Source of the DNA: Leptospira stimsonii
GTDB lineage: Bacteria > Spirochaetota > Leptospiria > Leptospirales > Leptospiraceae
Length of the DNA: 64,000 nucleotides
Direction of reading: 5' to 3'
Assembly (NCBI RefSeq): GCF_003545875.1
Contig: NZ_QHCS01000002.1
Coordinates: forward strand, 1-64,000
Each line of letters begins with the position of its first letter. Position 1 is the stretch's first letter. Made by a program: the position numbers and the translations under genes. Below are positions 1 through 10,668 of this stretch, piece after piece. The notes under the pieces are model-generated. The model was not told the origin of the DNA and searched no databases. It worked only from the letters and a program-made list of their open reading frames with translations.

Positions 1-1
1 C

Positions 2-142
2 TATTCCTTAATTCAAAATGCAAAGGTCTCGGAAATCGATCCTTACGCTTTTTTAAGAGATCTTTTTAAATCTTGGGGAAGGGAACCGAGAACTCTTTCG
101 TGCAAGGATCTGCCGCAAAACGGAAGACATGTGGTTCGTTAG
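2..142 (+). pseudogene. IS66-family transposase, C-terminal remnant
   Basis: The frame is open from the window edge to a TAG at 140-142 and encodes 46 residues. The stretch reading YSLIQNAKVSEIDPYAFLRD resembles the C-terminal end of IS66-type transposases (the family usually reads roughly Y-x-L-I-x-x-A-K, then P-x-A-Y-L-x-D). The last 20 or so residues do not look like the family, so the gene is probably decayed or fused to foreign sequence at its end. Most of the protein would lie outside the window, so intactness cannot be judged. Confidence 0.55.
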
Positions 143-152
143 GCGGTTACCT

Positions 153-1160
153 TTATTCAAGTCTAACTCTTCTATGAAAAATATCTGTGTTAAAGTTTCC
201 GTTTTCATCTTCCGAAACATAGTTAGTTTGTAATTCGAGACAGGATGCGTGGTAACCTTCCTGATTTAGAACTGTCGCAACGGAAATAACTCCGGGTTGT
301 AAAGGAAGATCTCCTGGCTCCAAAACGTAACTGAAAAAATTAGGTATTAAATAATGAGCTCCTGTTAATGGGAAAAATCCAGAAAAATCTAATTCAACGT
401 AAGTAAGTACGTCATGTTTGAGTTTCGATTTAAATTCCAAATGACCCGCTATGTTTATAATTTCAAAACAATGCTGGTCGCAATCTCCGATGGTATTTGG
501 TAAGAGAGGAGCACCGATACAGTTTCGATTGTGAGAAAAGTCGATTTCCTTTGATGATATCCCAAATTCATTTCTCGCAAGAAGTATAAGTTTTTGTTTT
601 TGATCGGAAGGAAAGTTAAAATTAAAAGAAAATGCCCCTCCATTGGGATTCGCTGGTGTTAATGTACTGAAATTTGTTGCATTAACTACGGTCCCATCTT
701 GTTCCAATTTCATATTACGTTTCCCTATATAAGCCGTTATGGTTGTCTGATTATGCACTGGCTGTTGAAAACTAATCTGAAAAATTGATATTCGTCCATA
801 AAAACCATGGGGATCATCAACTACTAATGCATTGCCGACTTGGGTCTGAGGGAGGTTCAAGATTGGAGCGTTTTGCGGTTGTCCTGGTAAGGCAGGAGGG
901 CCGACCACTGGAGGAATGGGAGGTAGGACACCATCTCCTTCATTAGTTCCCTCAGAAATTGAAGGCATTTGATTTCCATAAGCAAAGCTCAATAATCCAA
1001 TGATTTCGCTTGGACTTGATTTTTCTTCTCCTTTACAATTAAATAATGTGAGAGAAACGAATAGATATAAATATAGAATTGCTGTATAGCACACCCATTT
1101 TTTAGATATACTTTTTTCTGCGATAACCGAACAAATGAATTTGTATTTTACCCTATTCAC
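153..1160 (-). CDS. Hypothetical lipoprotein with proline-rich linker
   Basis: A 335-residue protein starting at GTG, preceded by GGAGAT at good spacing. It has a charged N-region, a hydrophobic stretch at about residues 26-40 and a spirochaete-style lipobox ending in Cys42 (LTLFNC), so it is probably exported and lipidated. Residues about 78-98 form a Pro/Gly-rich linker, and the rest looks like a beta-rich extracellular domain. No family was recognised. It is transcribed away from the kinase that starts at 1292, and the promoters of both must lie in 1161-1291. Confidence 0.75.
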   Translation of the reverse strand: MNRVKYKFICSVIAEKSISKKWVCYTAILYLYLFVSLTLFNCKGEEKSSPSEIIGLLSFAYGNQMPSISEGTNEGDGVLPPIPPVVGPPALPGQPQNAPILNLPQTQVGNALVVDDPHGFYGRISIFQISFQQPVHNQTTITAYIGKRNMKLEQDGTVVNATNFSTLTPANPNGGAFSFNFNFPSDQKQKLILLARNEFGISSKEIDFSHNRNCIGAPLLPNTIGDCDQHCFEIINIAGHLEFKSKLKHDVLTYVELDFSGFFPLTGAHYLIPNFFSYVLEPGDLPLQPGVISVATVLNQEGYHASCLELQTNYVSEDENGNFNTDIFHRRVRLE

Positions 1161-1291
1161 CGATATCTCCTAAGCCAACTAAATGAGGTAATTTAGTAGT
1201 ATTCAATACTATAATTCATTTTGTGTTTTCTGTCGTCCTGGGACGGGAATCCGGAGGCAATTTTTCGTTATTAGGATTTTAAAGACGTTTT

Positions 1292-3229
1292 ATGTATTAT
1301 TTTCTGCTTCTACCTAGGATTTCCAATAGGACATTATGCTACATTTCGAACCTTATTTTGATTCTATCCTTCATTTCTTGCCAAATCGATTCAAATGATA
1401 AAAGTATACCGAAGGTTAAGAATGGGAAATTGGTTCTTTCTGAAACAGCGTTTCTTAACCAAACATCGATTAAAATAGATGGTGAATGGGATTTTTACTA
1501 CCAAAAACTTCTTAGTTCAGATGATTTTAAGAATTCTATCTCAATGCCAGAAAAGGGAACCATAAATCTCCCGGGATTTTGGAACGATATCAAATCGGAA
1601 GAAAAGGAATATGATGCAAAGAATTACTGCACATTTAGAATGTTGCTGACTCTTCCTAAACATTCAGACAAGAAGCAACTTTCTCTTTATATCCCGCACG
1701 CGTTCACAACCTATCGCATGTATTTAGATGGTTTTTTGATTTCAGAAAATGGAACCGTAGGCACATCGGAAGAAAATACGAAGGAATATTGGTTACCTAA
1801 TATCGTAGTTTTTACTCCAAAGGCACGGACTATCGAACTTATTATCCATGTAGCAAATTACAAATCCTTAAATGCAGGCTTTAGGCAAAGTATAGAAATC
1901 GGAAGCGAAGAGACGATTCTCCGAACCAAACAAGTCCGCCTCGCTCTAGATATTTTTTTAATAGCGAGTTTATTTGTAATTTCACTCTACCACTTTTCAC
2001 TCTTTCTTTTGCGAAAAAAGGAACTAAGTCTAATTTATTTCTCTATATATTCTTTCTTAAATGTGCTTTATAAGCTCACTAGCGGAGAGTTTTTTTTAAT
2101 GATACTATTCCCTAATTTTGAATGGAGATGGCTTATTAAGATTTTTTTCCTTTCCGTATATTTAACATTTCCATTTTTACTTAGCTTTATGAGCAAAGTT
2201 TTTCCAAAAGAAATCGATAAAATATTTATTTACTTATTCCAGATCATATTTTTCTCTTTCTCTACTTTTGTTCTATTTTCAGAATCAACTTGGATAGAAG
2301 AAACACTTTTGCCGGCTGAAATTGCCATGTTGTTTTGCTGTATTTATATTTTTTGGGTTTTATACAAAGCGATGATGAATAAAAGGGAAAGTGCGATAGG
2401 ATTTTTTCTTGGTTTCCTTTTTTTATTTTTAACCGTGCTAAACGATATTTTATTCGAAAAAAATATAATTAAAACGGAGGTATACGGCCCATTAGGAAAT
2501 TTTGTATTATTCTTTTCACAATCTTTTTTACTTTCAAAAAAACAATCAAAGCTTTACAGCACTGTGAAAAAGCAAAAGATAGAGCTTGAACAATCAGTAT
2601 TACTAAAAGATAAAATTTACCATGCAAATATTCTTTCCAAAAGGATGGAATTAGAGTTATATAAAAAAACGATTCAACCACATTTTCTAATGAATTCCCT
2701 TTCTGCAATTCGTTACTGGGTTACCGAAAATCCGGAGAAATCTGCGCAAATTTTAGATTCGCTAGTAGGAGAACTTCGAATCATCTTAAAGGTTGCTTCG
2801 AAACAATTGATCCCTTTTGGCGATGAAATCAAATTATGCAAACATCATATTGGTGTCATGGAAATGCGAATGGAAAAAGATTACCGATTCAGGACAATTG
2901 GGATCAAGCCAACGGAATTAATCCCGCCACTAATTTTTCACACTCTCATTGAAAATGCCTTTACTCATGAGGATTCCAAAAAAGCAAAATTAAGTTTTGT
3001 AATTCTCAAAAAAAAAATAATCAAAGGAGAGAATATTTATTCTGTCTATTGTTTTATAGTCTATAACCATTTTAAGACTGAAACTTCGAGCGTATCTAAG
3101 CATGGTTCTGGAACTGGCCTAGAATACGTAAGACTACGGTTGGAGGAATCTTATTCTGGCAAGTGGTCTTTACAACATGGAAAATCTAAAAAAGGATATC
3201 GCGTAATCATCCAATTACAAACCGACTAA
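1292..3229 (+). CDS. 7TM-DISM sensor histidine kinase, LytS/His_kinase type
   Basis: A 645-residue membrane sensor kinase. It begins with a hydrophobic segment, then an extracytoplasmic beta-sandwich region of the 7TMR-DISM extracellular type (about residues 40-205, with motifs such as GEWDFYY and LPGFWN). About seven membrane helices follow (about 215-415), then a coiled-coil linker and a His_kinase domain with the LytS-like box QPHFLMNSLSAI. The phosphoacceptor is His464. The N-box (IENAFTHE) and a glycine-rich end (GSGTGLEYV) indicate an ATP-binding domain. One base separates it from the response regulator at 3231, so the two form a cognate pair. The ligand is unknown. Confidence 0.88.
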   Translation: MYYFLLLPRISNRTLCYISNLILILSFISCQIDSNDKSIPKVKNGKLVLSETAFLNQTSIKIDGEWDFYYQKLLSSDDFKNSISMPEKGTINLPGFWNDIKSEEKEYDAKNYCTFRMLLTLPKHSDKKQLSLYIPHAFTTYRMYLDGFLISENGTVGTSEENTKEYWLPNIVVFTPKARTIELIIHVANYKSLNAGFRQSIEIGSEETILRTKQVRLALDIFLIASLFVISLYHFSLFLLRKKELSLIYFSIYSFLNVLYKLTSGEFFLMILFPNFEWRWLIKIFFLSVYLTFPFLLSFMSKVFPKEIDKIFIYLFQIIFFSFSTFVLFSESTWIEETLLPAEIAMLFCCIYIFWVLYKAMMNKRESAIGFFLGFLFLFLTVLNDILFEKNIIKTEVYGPLGNFVLFFSQSFLLSKKQSKLYSTVKKQKIELEQSVLLKDKIYHANILSKRMELELYKKTIQPHFLMNSLSAIRYWVTENPEKSAQILDSLVGELRIILKVASKQLIPFGDEIKLCKHHIGVMEMRMEKDYRFRTIGIKPTELIPPLIFHTLIENAFTHEDSKKAKLSFVILKKKIIKGENIYSVYCFIVYNHFKTETSSVSKHGSGTGLEYVRLRLEESYSGKWSLQHGKSKKGYRVIIQLQTD

Positions 3230-3230
3230 A

Positions 3231-3995
3231 ATGAAAATTTTGATATTAGAAGATGAGCCAGTGCATGCAAAATATTTAATGAAATTATTAAATACAGTTG
3301 TCGAATCATCTGTTAAGGAAATCAAACACGTGACCTCTGTCGAAGAGGCGGATATGGAATTAAAACGTTCGCCAGTGGATCTATTTTTTCTAGATCTCAA
3401 TATCTTTGGATTTGACGGTTTCGAAATTTTAGAAAAAATTCCTACAATGTTTACGAATACTATTATTGTCTCCGCTTATACAGATTTTGCAATTCGGGCA
3501 TTTGAGTATGGCGTAATTGATTTTATACCCAAGCCCATCTTAGAAGATCGATTACGCTTGGCTATGAAAAGATATTCTCTTAATTCTACCACGTATCGAA
3601 GTCAAAGAGACAAAATTACCAATGCTAAGTCTCGGCTAAAAAGAGTCGATATTGAAAAATTAGAAAATCGATTAAGCCATCTAATGGAAATAGAAAAAGT
3701 ATATTTAAACGAGGAACTATCTCTAGAGTTTTTAGCAGAAGAACTCGAATTACACCCGAGACAACTCTCTGAATTTTTGAATGGCAAAAAACAAACGAGC
3801 TTTCATTCTTTTGTTCATAGTTACCGAATCAGAGAAGCAAAAAAACTTCTAATAAAATATCCCGAAAAAAATGTCAGTGAAATTGGTTTCGAAGTTGGAT
3901 ATAAATCTCTTTCAAGTTTTTATGAGGCTTTCAGGAAAGAACTCAAAATTAACGCTTCTGAGTTTAGAAAAAAAGGACCCTCTCATAACGATTAA
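3231..3995 (+). CDS. Response regulator: receiver domain plus AraC-type DNA-binding domain
   Basis: A 254-residue regulator. Residues 1-120 form a receiver domain with the acidic pair Glu7/Asp8 and phosphoacceptor Asp55 (LFFLDLN); a Lys near residue 104 (FIPKP) completes the site. Residues about 160-250 form two helix-turn-helix units of the AraC type (ENLSLEF-like entry, then EIGFEVGYKSLSSFYEAFRK). LytS-type kinases usually pair with LytTR regulators, so an AraC output here is a departure. The start follows the kinase stop by one base, so the genes are translationally coupled. Confidence 0.88.
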   Translation: MKILILEDEPVHAKYLMKLLNTVVESSVKEIKHVTSVEEADMELKRSPVDLFFLDLNIFGFDGFEILEKIPTMFTNTIIVSAYTDFAIRAFEYGVIDFIPKPILEDRLRLAMKRYSLNSTTYRSQRDKITNAKSRLKRVDIEKLENRLSHLMEIEKVYLNEELSLEFLAEELELHPRQLSEFLNGKKQTSFHSFVHSYRIREAKKLLIKYPEKNVSEIGFEVGYKSLSSFYEAFRKELKINASEFRKKGPSHND

Positions 3996-4138
3996 AACAT
4001 CATAGAAAAATATAATATGATCCATCTTCATATTAGATAACGTACTTATTTTTTCGCACATTTAAGAATCATAGAGAAGTCTCTCCTTGGCGATTGAGTT
4101 TGTAACGAGCAAATTCAAGAAAAAAGGAGAACCCCCCA

Positions 4139-4312
4139 ATGAGGGCAGAAGAAGAAAAAGCGCACTTGAAAGTAATCCAAGTGGATGAGACCCAGCTCGG
4201 GAAAGACTTGAGCGAACTCGTAAGAGGTTCAGTGGAAGAAACCCTGAACGCTCTCTTAGACGCAGGCAAACTCTGCCTAGCCTCCAAATATGAAAGGGAT
4301 CCGGATCGAGTA
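4139..4312 (+). pseudogene. IS256-family transposase, N-terminal fragment
   Basis: An ATG preceded by a good ribosome site (AAAGGAGA) opens 58 codons that resemble the N-terminus of IS256/Mutator transposases: a VDETQLGKDL stretch, then SVEETLNALLDA and ASKYERDPDRV. The frame then runs straight into the left inverted repeat of an IS3-family element at 4313. No continuation of the IS256 gene exists on the far side of that element, so the rest was deleted rather than just separated. Confidence 0.65.
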
Positions 4313-4373
4313 TGTAGTTACCCCACTTAAAACCATACATCTTATTTAACTCCTAAGTAATAGGAGCAATGCT

Positions 4374-5586
<1,213 letters not shown>

Positions 5587-5605
5587 TTTTTGGGGGGTAA
5601 CTCCA

Positions 5606-5956
5606 CAATTAAAAAAGGAGTCGGTAAAGCATATTTTAATAATTGATGAGTATTTACAATATTCCCATAATTTAAATCCATTGGCCATTATTTATCTTCC
5701 TACATTGATGATCGGAATTCATTTTATACCTGGAACGACGTGCAATTATGAAATTTATTTAGATGGAATAGTGATAGATGGAGAGAAGAAAATACCTCTC
5801 CTACAAATCTCTAACGAAGGGAAAAGTAATATATGGGTTACTGAAGTTCATGCGACAAATGAACGATGCACGGACGCTTTATTTTTGGCGGAAAAAGAAG
5901 CGTTCAAAGGAATTTTGAATAAAATTGATAAGCGTATTAAAGAGAAAATAGACTAA
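5606..5956 (+). pseudogene. Hypothetical gene truncated at its 5' end by the IS3 element
   Basis: An open frame runs from the IS3 right end at 5606 to the stop at 5954-5956 (116 codons). A TTG at 5681 could start a 91-residue protein, but the frame is open and protein-like all the way back to the IS junction, which suggests that the true start was lost at the insertion. A conserved-looking C-terminal part includes TNERCTDALFLAEKEAF. No family was recognised. A signal-like hydrophobic stretch (IIYLPTLMIGI) lies near the 5681 start. Confidence 0.5.
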
Positions 5957-5970
5957 AGCCGAGGATTTGT

Positions 5971-6534
5971 TTGAACGAAAAAGTTATTAATTTTACTATC
6001 TTAGTGTTTCTTTTTTTCTCTCCAGCGTATGCGGATATAGAATATGACCCGCTTGATAGAAGAGATAACGAATATTTAGCGTTAACTGCTTCTTCGTTGT
6101 TGGAAACACTTATTTTTGATTTAACGCCTACAGTAAAAAAAAGAGAATTGAGGCTATGCATTAATTCTTACCAATCCGGAAAGATAAAAGAAATATTATG
6201 CAGTTCCATCTTAGTTGATAAGAAGACAAGAGTTTATATCAACCGTAATCATTTATCTGATTATTTGGAATATTGGAATATTGGCGATCGGCAGGGTAGG
6301 GCAACTAATACTGTAAGTAGAATTATTCCTTTCACATTTGATAGCTATCAAATTGGGGTTCCGATACTATATCGAGAAAAAAAGGGAGTTGATCTCCGAG
6401 CTGGCACAGTTCTGGCTATTTTTAGAGAATCCCGATCTTTAGAAAGAGTAGAGGTCTGGTCAGTAGAAGCCCTTAAAAATCGTTCGTTAACGGATAATTT
6501 CTACGTTCTACAAGTAAAAGAGATGTCTGAATAG
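5971..6534 (+). CDS. Hypothetical exported protein
   Basis: A 187-residue protein starting at TTG 5971, with GAGGA upstream. The first 22 residues form a classical signal peptide ending in the cleavage motif AYA before Asp, so it is probably periplasmic. No recognised domain. It begins 14 bases after the truncated gene upstream and is probably co-transcribed with it and with the small gene at 6564. Confidence 0.6.
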   Translation: MNEKVINFTILVFLFFSPAYADIEYDPLDRRDNEYLALTASSLLETLIFDLTPTVKKRELRLCINSYQSGKIKEILCSSILVDKKTRVYINRNHLSDYLEYWNIGDRQGRATNTVSRIIPFTFDSYQIGVPILYREKKGVDLRAGTVLAIFRESRSLERVEVWSVEALKNRSLTDNFYVLQVKEMSE

Positions 6535-6563
6535 GAATATCCGAGGTTATAGAATACCTTAGA

Positions 6564-6775
6564 ATGAAATTACTAATAAAGTATCTGATTCTATTTATAT
6601 TTTTCTTTGTTTTTGTCAATACAAGTCGCATTGGAATGGAAGATCCTATATACAATGATGATGAAATTGGAATGAGGCTCAGAAAAATCATTAATATGAC
6701 GCAAATACTTGCGATCATGCCTTCGAATAATTTAAAAGAGTATCACTTTCAAAATAGAAAAATCTGTACAGTAAC
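6564..6775 (+). pseudogene. Small hypothetical exported or membrane protein, cut by IS481-like element
   Basis: ATG 6564 opens a frame with a strongly hydrophobic N-terminus (residues about 4-18) followed by a polar region. After about 70 native codons it enters the inverted repeat of the IS481-like element at 6776 and stops 12 bases later at 6788. The native C-terminus is therefore missing. No homology recognised. Confidence 0.5.
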
Positions 6776-7960
6776 GGTATTCACCTGACACTTCTTCTGA
6801 AATAAATATCCTAATTTTCTAAAATAGTTTCCTCGTTTTCTTTGAATTTAATTCCTTCGATGAATACTTGAAAGGGAGTTCTTCCGTTCATGTTTCTACC
6901 TTGATGAGCTCGCTTGTAATTGTATTCCTCGAAGAAGATTTCTAAATCGATTTGCATTTCATCAATGGACTCGTAGAATTTAGTTCTACCGGCGATTCTG
7001 AAATGCTCATCGAGTAAAGTTCTGTGAAGTCGTTCCACGTATCCATTGCTTTGAGGTCTTCGGACCCTTGTGGTTCGATGTTCAATATCTTCTAATTGAA
7101 GAAATAATTCGAAAGGATGTTGATCCTCTCTCCCACAATACTCACGACCATTATCGGTAAGAACAGTCTGAACTTTAACGTTATGTTCTTCAAAGAATGG
7201 AAGGACATCGTTGTTGAGAGTTTGAACAGCAGTGACAGGAACCTTGGTATTGAAAAGTCTTCCCCAAGCAAACCTACTGTGGCAATCGATAACGGTTTGC
7301 AAATAGACTCTTCCAACTCCCTTTAAGGAACCAACCATAAAGGTATCCATAGATACCAATTCTCCCGTAGAATCGGCTTGTATATGTCTTTCTCTGTATT
7401 CAGGATCGAATTTTTCGAGGAGTTTGATCTGTTCCTCGCTTAAAGGTATGATTTAATCTTTATGATGTTCTTCGAGTCTCAGAAGTCTTTGATGCTTTGT
7501 TACGAGTTTATTCCTTGTCCAAACCCCTCGAACTCCACCGGAGCTTACTTTGATTCCTTTGAGGCTGAGTTTTTGTGCTACCTTTAAACATCCATGAGTA
7601 GGACGTTGAAGAGAATACTCTAAGACTTCTTTTTCGATTTCTTCACTGACCCTGTTTGGGTGAGGGCCGTTTGCTCCTGGTATTCGATCCAAGAGTCCTT
7701 CCGCGCCGTATGTTTGAAAGTTTCTGCGGATCTCGTAGAACTGCTGGCGGGAATATCCCATGATCTTGCAGGCTTTACAACCATTTTCTAATTCGTTAGC
7801 AAGTTCTAACAAATTTAGCTTTCTTCTTTTTGCTTTTTCTACTGCATTGGTGTTGGTGGTCATCGGTTTCTCCTGAGTTTAAATAATTTGTGGTAAAATC
7901 ATTTTTACTTTCAGAAGAAATCGGGACCACTGATTTTTACCCGACTGTCAGGTGAATACC
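6776..7960 (-). mobile_element. IS481-like insertion sequence with perfect 15-bp inverted repeats
   Basis: GGTATTCACCTGACA at 6776-6790 is matched exactly by its reverse complement at 7946-7960, giving a 1185-bp element. It holds one transposase frame on the minus strand (6811-7863), broken by one stop. The flanking bases show no clear target duplication. On the left it truncates a small exported-protein gene, and on the right it abuts a fragment of a different transposase. Confidence 0.85.
6811..7863 (-). pseudogene. IS481-like transposase interrupted by a single in-frame TAA
   Basis: One continuous reading frame from ATG 7863 to the stop at 6811 encodes an HTH domain (ANELENGCKACKIMGYSRQQF), a linker, and an rve DDE core: Asp in VSMDTFMV, Asp in VLTDNGREY, and Glu in NGYVERLHR. 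A lone TAA at 7453-7455 (after EEHHKD) splits it into 136- and 182-residue parts. The sequence immediately past the stop (IIPLSEEQIKLLEKFDPEY) is still coding-like and in the same frame, so this is a recent nonsense mutation and not a frameshift. Confidence 0.82.
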
Positions 7961-8165
7961 ATCACTACACATCTTAGAAGAATTTCAAACTCGGGACAGA
8001 ACAGTTTTGCTTCTTCGATTTGCCTTAATACCCAATCTCTCGTAGGATTGAAAGTCGCATTAAAATGAACGGTTTTTCCGGAGATAAAGGAAGATATCGT
8101 AGCTTCTTCATCTGCAGAAACGTACTTGAAGGAATCGGTTTGGAAAAATAGATTACGAACATAAG
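7961..8165 (-). pseudogene. Integrase-core transposase fragment
   Basis: On the minus strand the frame encodes VHFNATFNPTRDWVLRQIEE followed by AKLFCPEFEILLR. This is typical of the middle of an rve integrase-core transposase between its first and second catalytic Asp. The frame is cut at its C-terminal side by the IS481-like element at 7960 and has no clear N-terminal part. It is a relic of an older insertion. The frame extends slightly into the AraC-type gene at 8166, but that overlap is probably chance. Confidence 0.45.
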
Positions 8166-9245
8166 ATGTTCTGGCACTGGTTAATTCAATCAATGGTTTT
8201 ATACGGAGCCGGCTTAGCGTTTACTTTGGCACTTGGTCAAGCCGTCGATTGGCGACATCGCCGAAATCGTGTTCTTTTCCTTCTTTTACTTTGTATCGGA
8301 ATTTGGCAGACAGGATTCGCATTCTTCTATATTGGTCTTGAGAATCTGATACCACACCTTCTATTTTGGGTCTTACTTAGCGTTTTGCTAAGCGGTCCTC
8401 TAATTGAACTCTTTTTTGCATATCTCAGCGCTGGGGATGAGAACATCCCTAATCGATTTTTTCTTCGCTTTTTACCATCTTGTGTCTTCGTTGGATATTA
8501 CTGGATAAGTCTTTTGATTCAGGCGGATTCAAATCCAAAATACTCTTTGAGTGGGATCTTTGAAAATGAAAATGTGTTCCGTTCGATATTCCTAGGTGCG
8601 AACATCATTTATTCCGGTTACATTCTAATAGCGCTACGCTCTACGATCCTATTGGCGCGGGAGGACCATCAAGGCGATTTCAAGGCACGACATACGATTG
8701 GTATTTTAGTTTTATCATTATTATGCGCCTCTACCGGCTCGTTATCAATGCTCTTTAGTTCAATGGTTCTTAGTAAAATTACAAGCGTCGAAATTTCTAT
8801 CATTCTTTTACTTAACTACCTTATCTCCCGAAAATATCCCCAACTTTTGGATGGATTTGTTTTACAACGGAAGAAGCAGGAACAACGCCACCTCCTTCGT
8901 ATAAATCTTGACCAGTTAGGAAAACGACTTACGGAACTTATGGAAGAGGAAAATGTTTACTGTGACGAGGACTTGAATCTTCAAAGTTTAGCTTCGATGC
9001 TATCCGTGACTCCGCACCAACTTTCTCAGTATTTAAATGAAAGGCTCCATATCACTTTCAGAAAATTCGTAAACGATTTTCGAATACGCGCGGCCGAGGA
9101 GATGTTGCTTGAAGTAAGACACCGCTCCATTTTGGAAGTTGGTCTTGCCGTAGGCTTCAATTCAAACTCCGTTTTCTACGAGGCATTTAAAGAGAGGACA
9201 GGAAAGTCTCCCGCTCAATATCGACGTGATACAAACGTCCGTTAA
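8166..9245 (+). CDS. Membrane-anchored AraC-family transcriptional regulator
   Basis: A 359-residue protein with about seven hydrophobic helices in the first 230 residues and an AraC-type DNA-binding domain at about 250-355 (DLNLQSLASMLSVTPHQLSQ, then EVGLAVGFNSNSVFYEAFKE). Such fusions sense a membrane signal and bind DNA directly. The DNA-binding part closely resembles that of the regulator at 3231. It stands just upstream of, and in the same direction as, the oxidoreductase/hydrolase/deacetylase/monooxygenase cluster and is the natural candidate to control it. The start codon is uncertain (ATG 8166 or 8193). Confidence 0.82.
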   Translation: MFWHWLIQSMVLYGAGLAFTLALGQAVDWRHRRNRVLFLLLLCIGIWQTGFAFFYIGLENLIPHLLFWVLLSVLLSGPLIELFFAYLSAGDENIPNRFFLRFLPSCVFVGYYWISLLIQADSNPKYSLSGIFENENVFRSIFLGANIIYSGYILIALRSTILLAREDHQGDFKARHTIGILVLSLLCASTGSLSMLFSSMVLSKITSVEISIILLLNYLISRKYPQLLDGFVLQRKKQEQRHLLRINLDQLGKRLTELMEEENVYCDEDLNLQSLASMLSVTPHQLSQYLNERLHITFRKFVNDFRIRAAEEMLLEVRHRSILEVGLAVGFNSNSVFYEAFKERTGKSPAQYRRDTNVR

Positions 9246-9357
9246 AATTCAATTCATCCCGAATCATTCAATCAGATAGAACTTTGATTTTCATTTTTTC
9301 TTTCCGAGTTTATAAACGCGGAAGTATGTTCGCTTCCGTTGGCTTATCATTGCCAAC

Positions 9358-10668
9358 ATGGAAAGCAAAATATCGGAATCAAGGAAGTTGGAGAATGTAG
9401 TTTCCAATTCTTCTTTCGTTCTCTCTCGGCCGATTACATTGCCTTGCGGAATGAGATTGGAAAATCGATTCGCAAAAGCCGCTACAAGCGAACAACTCGC
9501 CGATTATAAGTCCGGTGATCCCACGGAGGACCTTGCAGTACTTTATGAACGTTGGGCAAGAGGAGGCCCGGGTTTGATCATCACTGGAAACGTGATGGTC
9601 ACTAAGAGTGGCATCGGAGAAGCAGGCAACGTTTACAATCGAGATAAAGCACCTATAGCACTTTACAATCGTTGGGCAGAGGCGGCCCAAAGTTACGGCG
9701 CCGCTTGCTTTATGCAATTGAATCACGCGGGTCGTCAAGTGATTCGAATCTTGAATCCTGATCCAGTTGCGCCGTCTGAGATTCCTCTTCGCATCGGAGG
9801 TATGTTTGCCAAACCGCGTGCCTTGTTCCAGGACGAAATACGAGATATAGTTCGAGCCTTCGCAACAACTGCATCTCTTGCGCGAGAAAGTGGTTTTAGC
9901 GGAGTGCAGTTACACGGAGCGCATGGATATTTGATCTCTCAGTTTCTTTCACCTTTGAGCAACCAAAGGACGGATTCTTACGGAGGAAGCTTAGACAATC
10001 GTATGAGATTCCTCATTGAATGTTATAGAGCTGTGCGCTCCGCTTGCGGCAAACAATTCCCAGTCTCGTTGAAACTCAATTCGGCGGATTTTTTAAGGGG
10101 TGGTTTTGCGTCCCATGAAGCGGCGATCGTTGCAAGGATATTAGCTGAGGAGGGGATCGACTTACTTGAAATTTCAGGCGGGACATATGAAAAGCCGGAA
10201 ATGCTTCTTGAAGGAGCAGGAAGAATTAAGCGTTCAACCATCGTTAGAGAAGCGCATTTCGTGGATTTTGCTAGACTGATTCGAAATACCGTTACTTGCC
10301 CTCTTATGCTCACTGGCGGTTTGAGAACTCCTTCAAAAATCGAAGAACTTATTAAGGAGGGAAGCATCGACATCGCGGGAATGGCACGGCCGCTGATAAT
10401 GGAACCGGATCTTCCGCGAGAATTTATTCAAGGAAGAATAAAACCTGCTTTGACTCCTTTTACAGTTAGCTGGCCTATTTCTCGTCTTCCTTCTTTGGCG
10501 GCTGGTCTGGATATGTACTACTATACTCAACAAATGAAACGAATGTCCGCAGGTTTAGAGCCGGCAAAACCGACCTCTTCCGTTCTTCGTTTGGTTCAAT
10601 TATTATTTTCCGCATTTAAGAAGAGCACATTCCTGAGATCAACTCGAAACAATGGAGAAACGAAATGA
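9358..10668 (+). CDS. NADH:flavin oxidoreductase, Old Yellow Enzyme family
   Basis: A 436-residue FMN-dependent TIM-barrel enzyme. Family landmarks include FAKAATSEQLAD near the N-terminus, QLNHAGRQ (substrate/FMN site), the VQLHGAHGYLISQFLSP strand with NQRTDSYGGSLDNR, and a C-terminal FMN-phosphate region (GGLRTPSKIEELI, then IAGMARPLI). These enzymes reduce activated C=C bonds. It lacks the extra FeS/NADPH domains of 2,4-dienoyl-CoA reductase, so it is a single-domain type with a roughly 60-residue C-terminal tail. Its stop overlaps the next start (ATGA), which indicates an operon. Confidence 0.88.
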   Translation: MESKISESRKLENVVSNSSFVLSRPITLPCGMRLENRFAKAATSEQLADYKSGDPTEDLAVLYERWARGGPGLIITGNVMVTKSGIGEAGNVYNRDKAPIALYNRWAEAAQSYGAACFMQLNHAGRQVIRILNPDPVAPSEIPLRIGGMFAKPRALFQDEIRDIVRAFATTASLARESGFSGVQLHGAHGYLISQFLSPLSNQRTDSYGGSLDNRMRFLIECYRAVRSACGKQFPVSLKLNSADFLRGGFASHEAAIVARILAEEGIDLLEISGGTYEKPEMLLEGAGRIKRSTIVREAHFVDFARLIRNTVTCPLMLTGGLRTPSKIEELIKEGSIDIAGMARPLIMEPDLPREFIQGRIKPALTPFTVSWPISRLPSLAAGLDMYYYTQQMKRMSAGLEPAKPTSSVLRLVQLLFSAFKKSTFLRSTRNNGETK

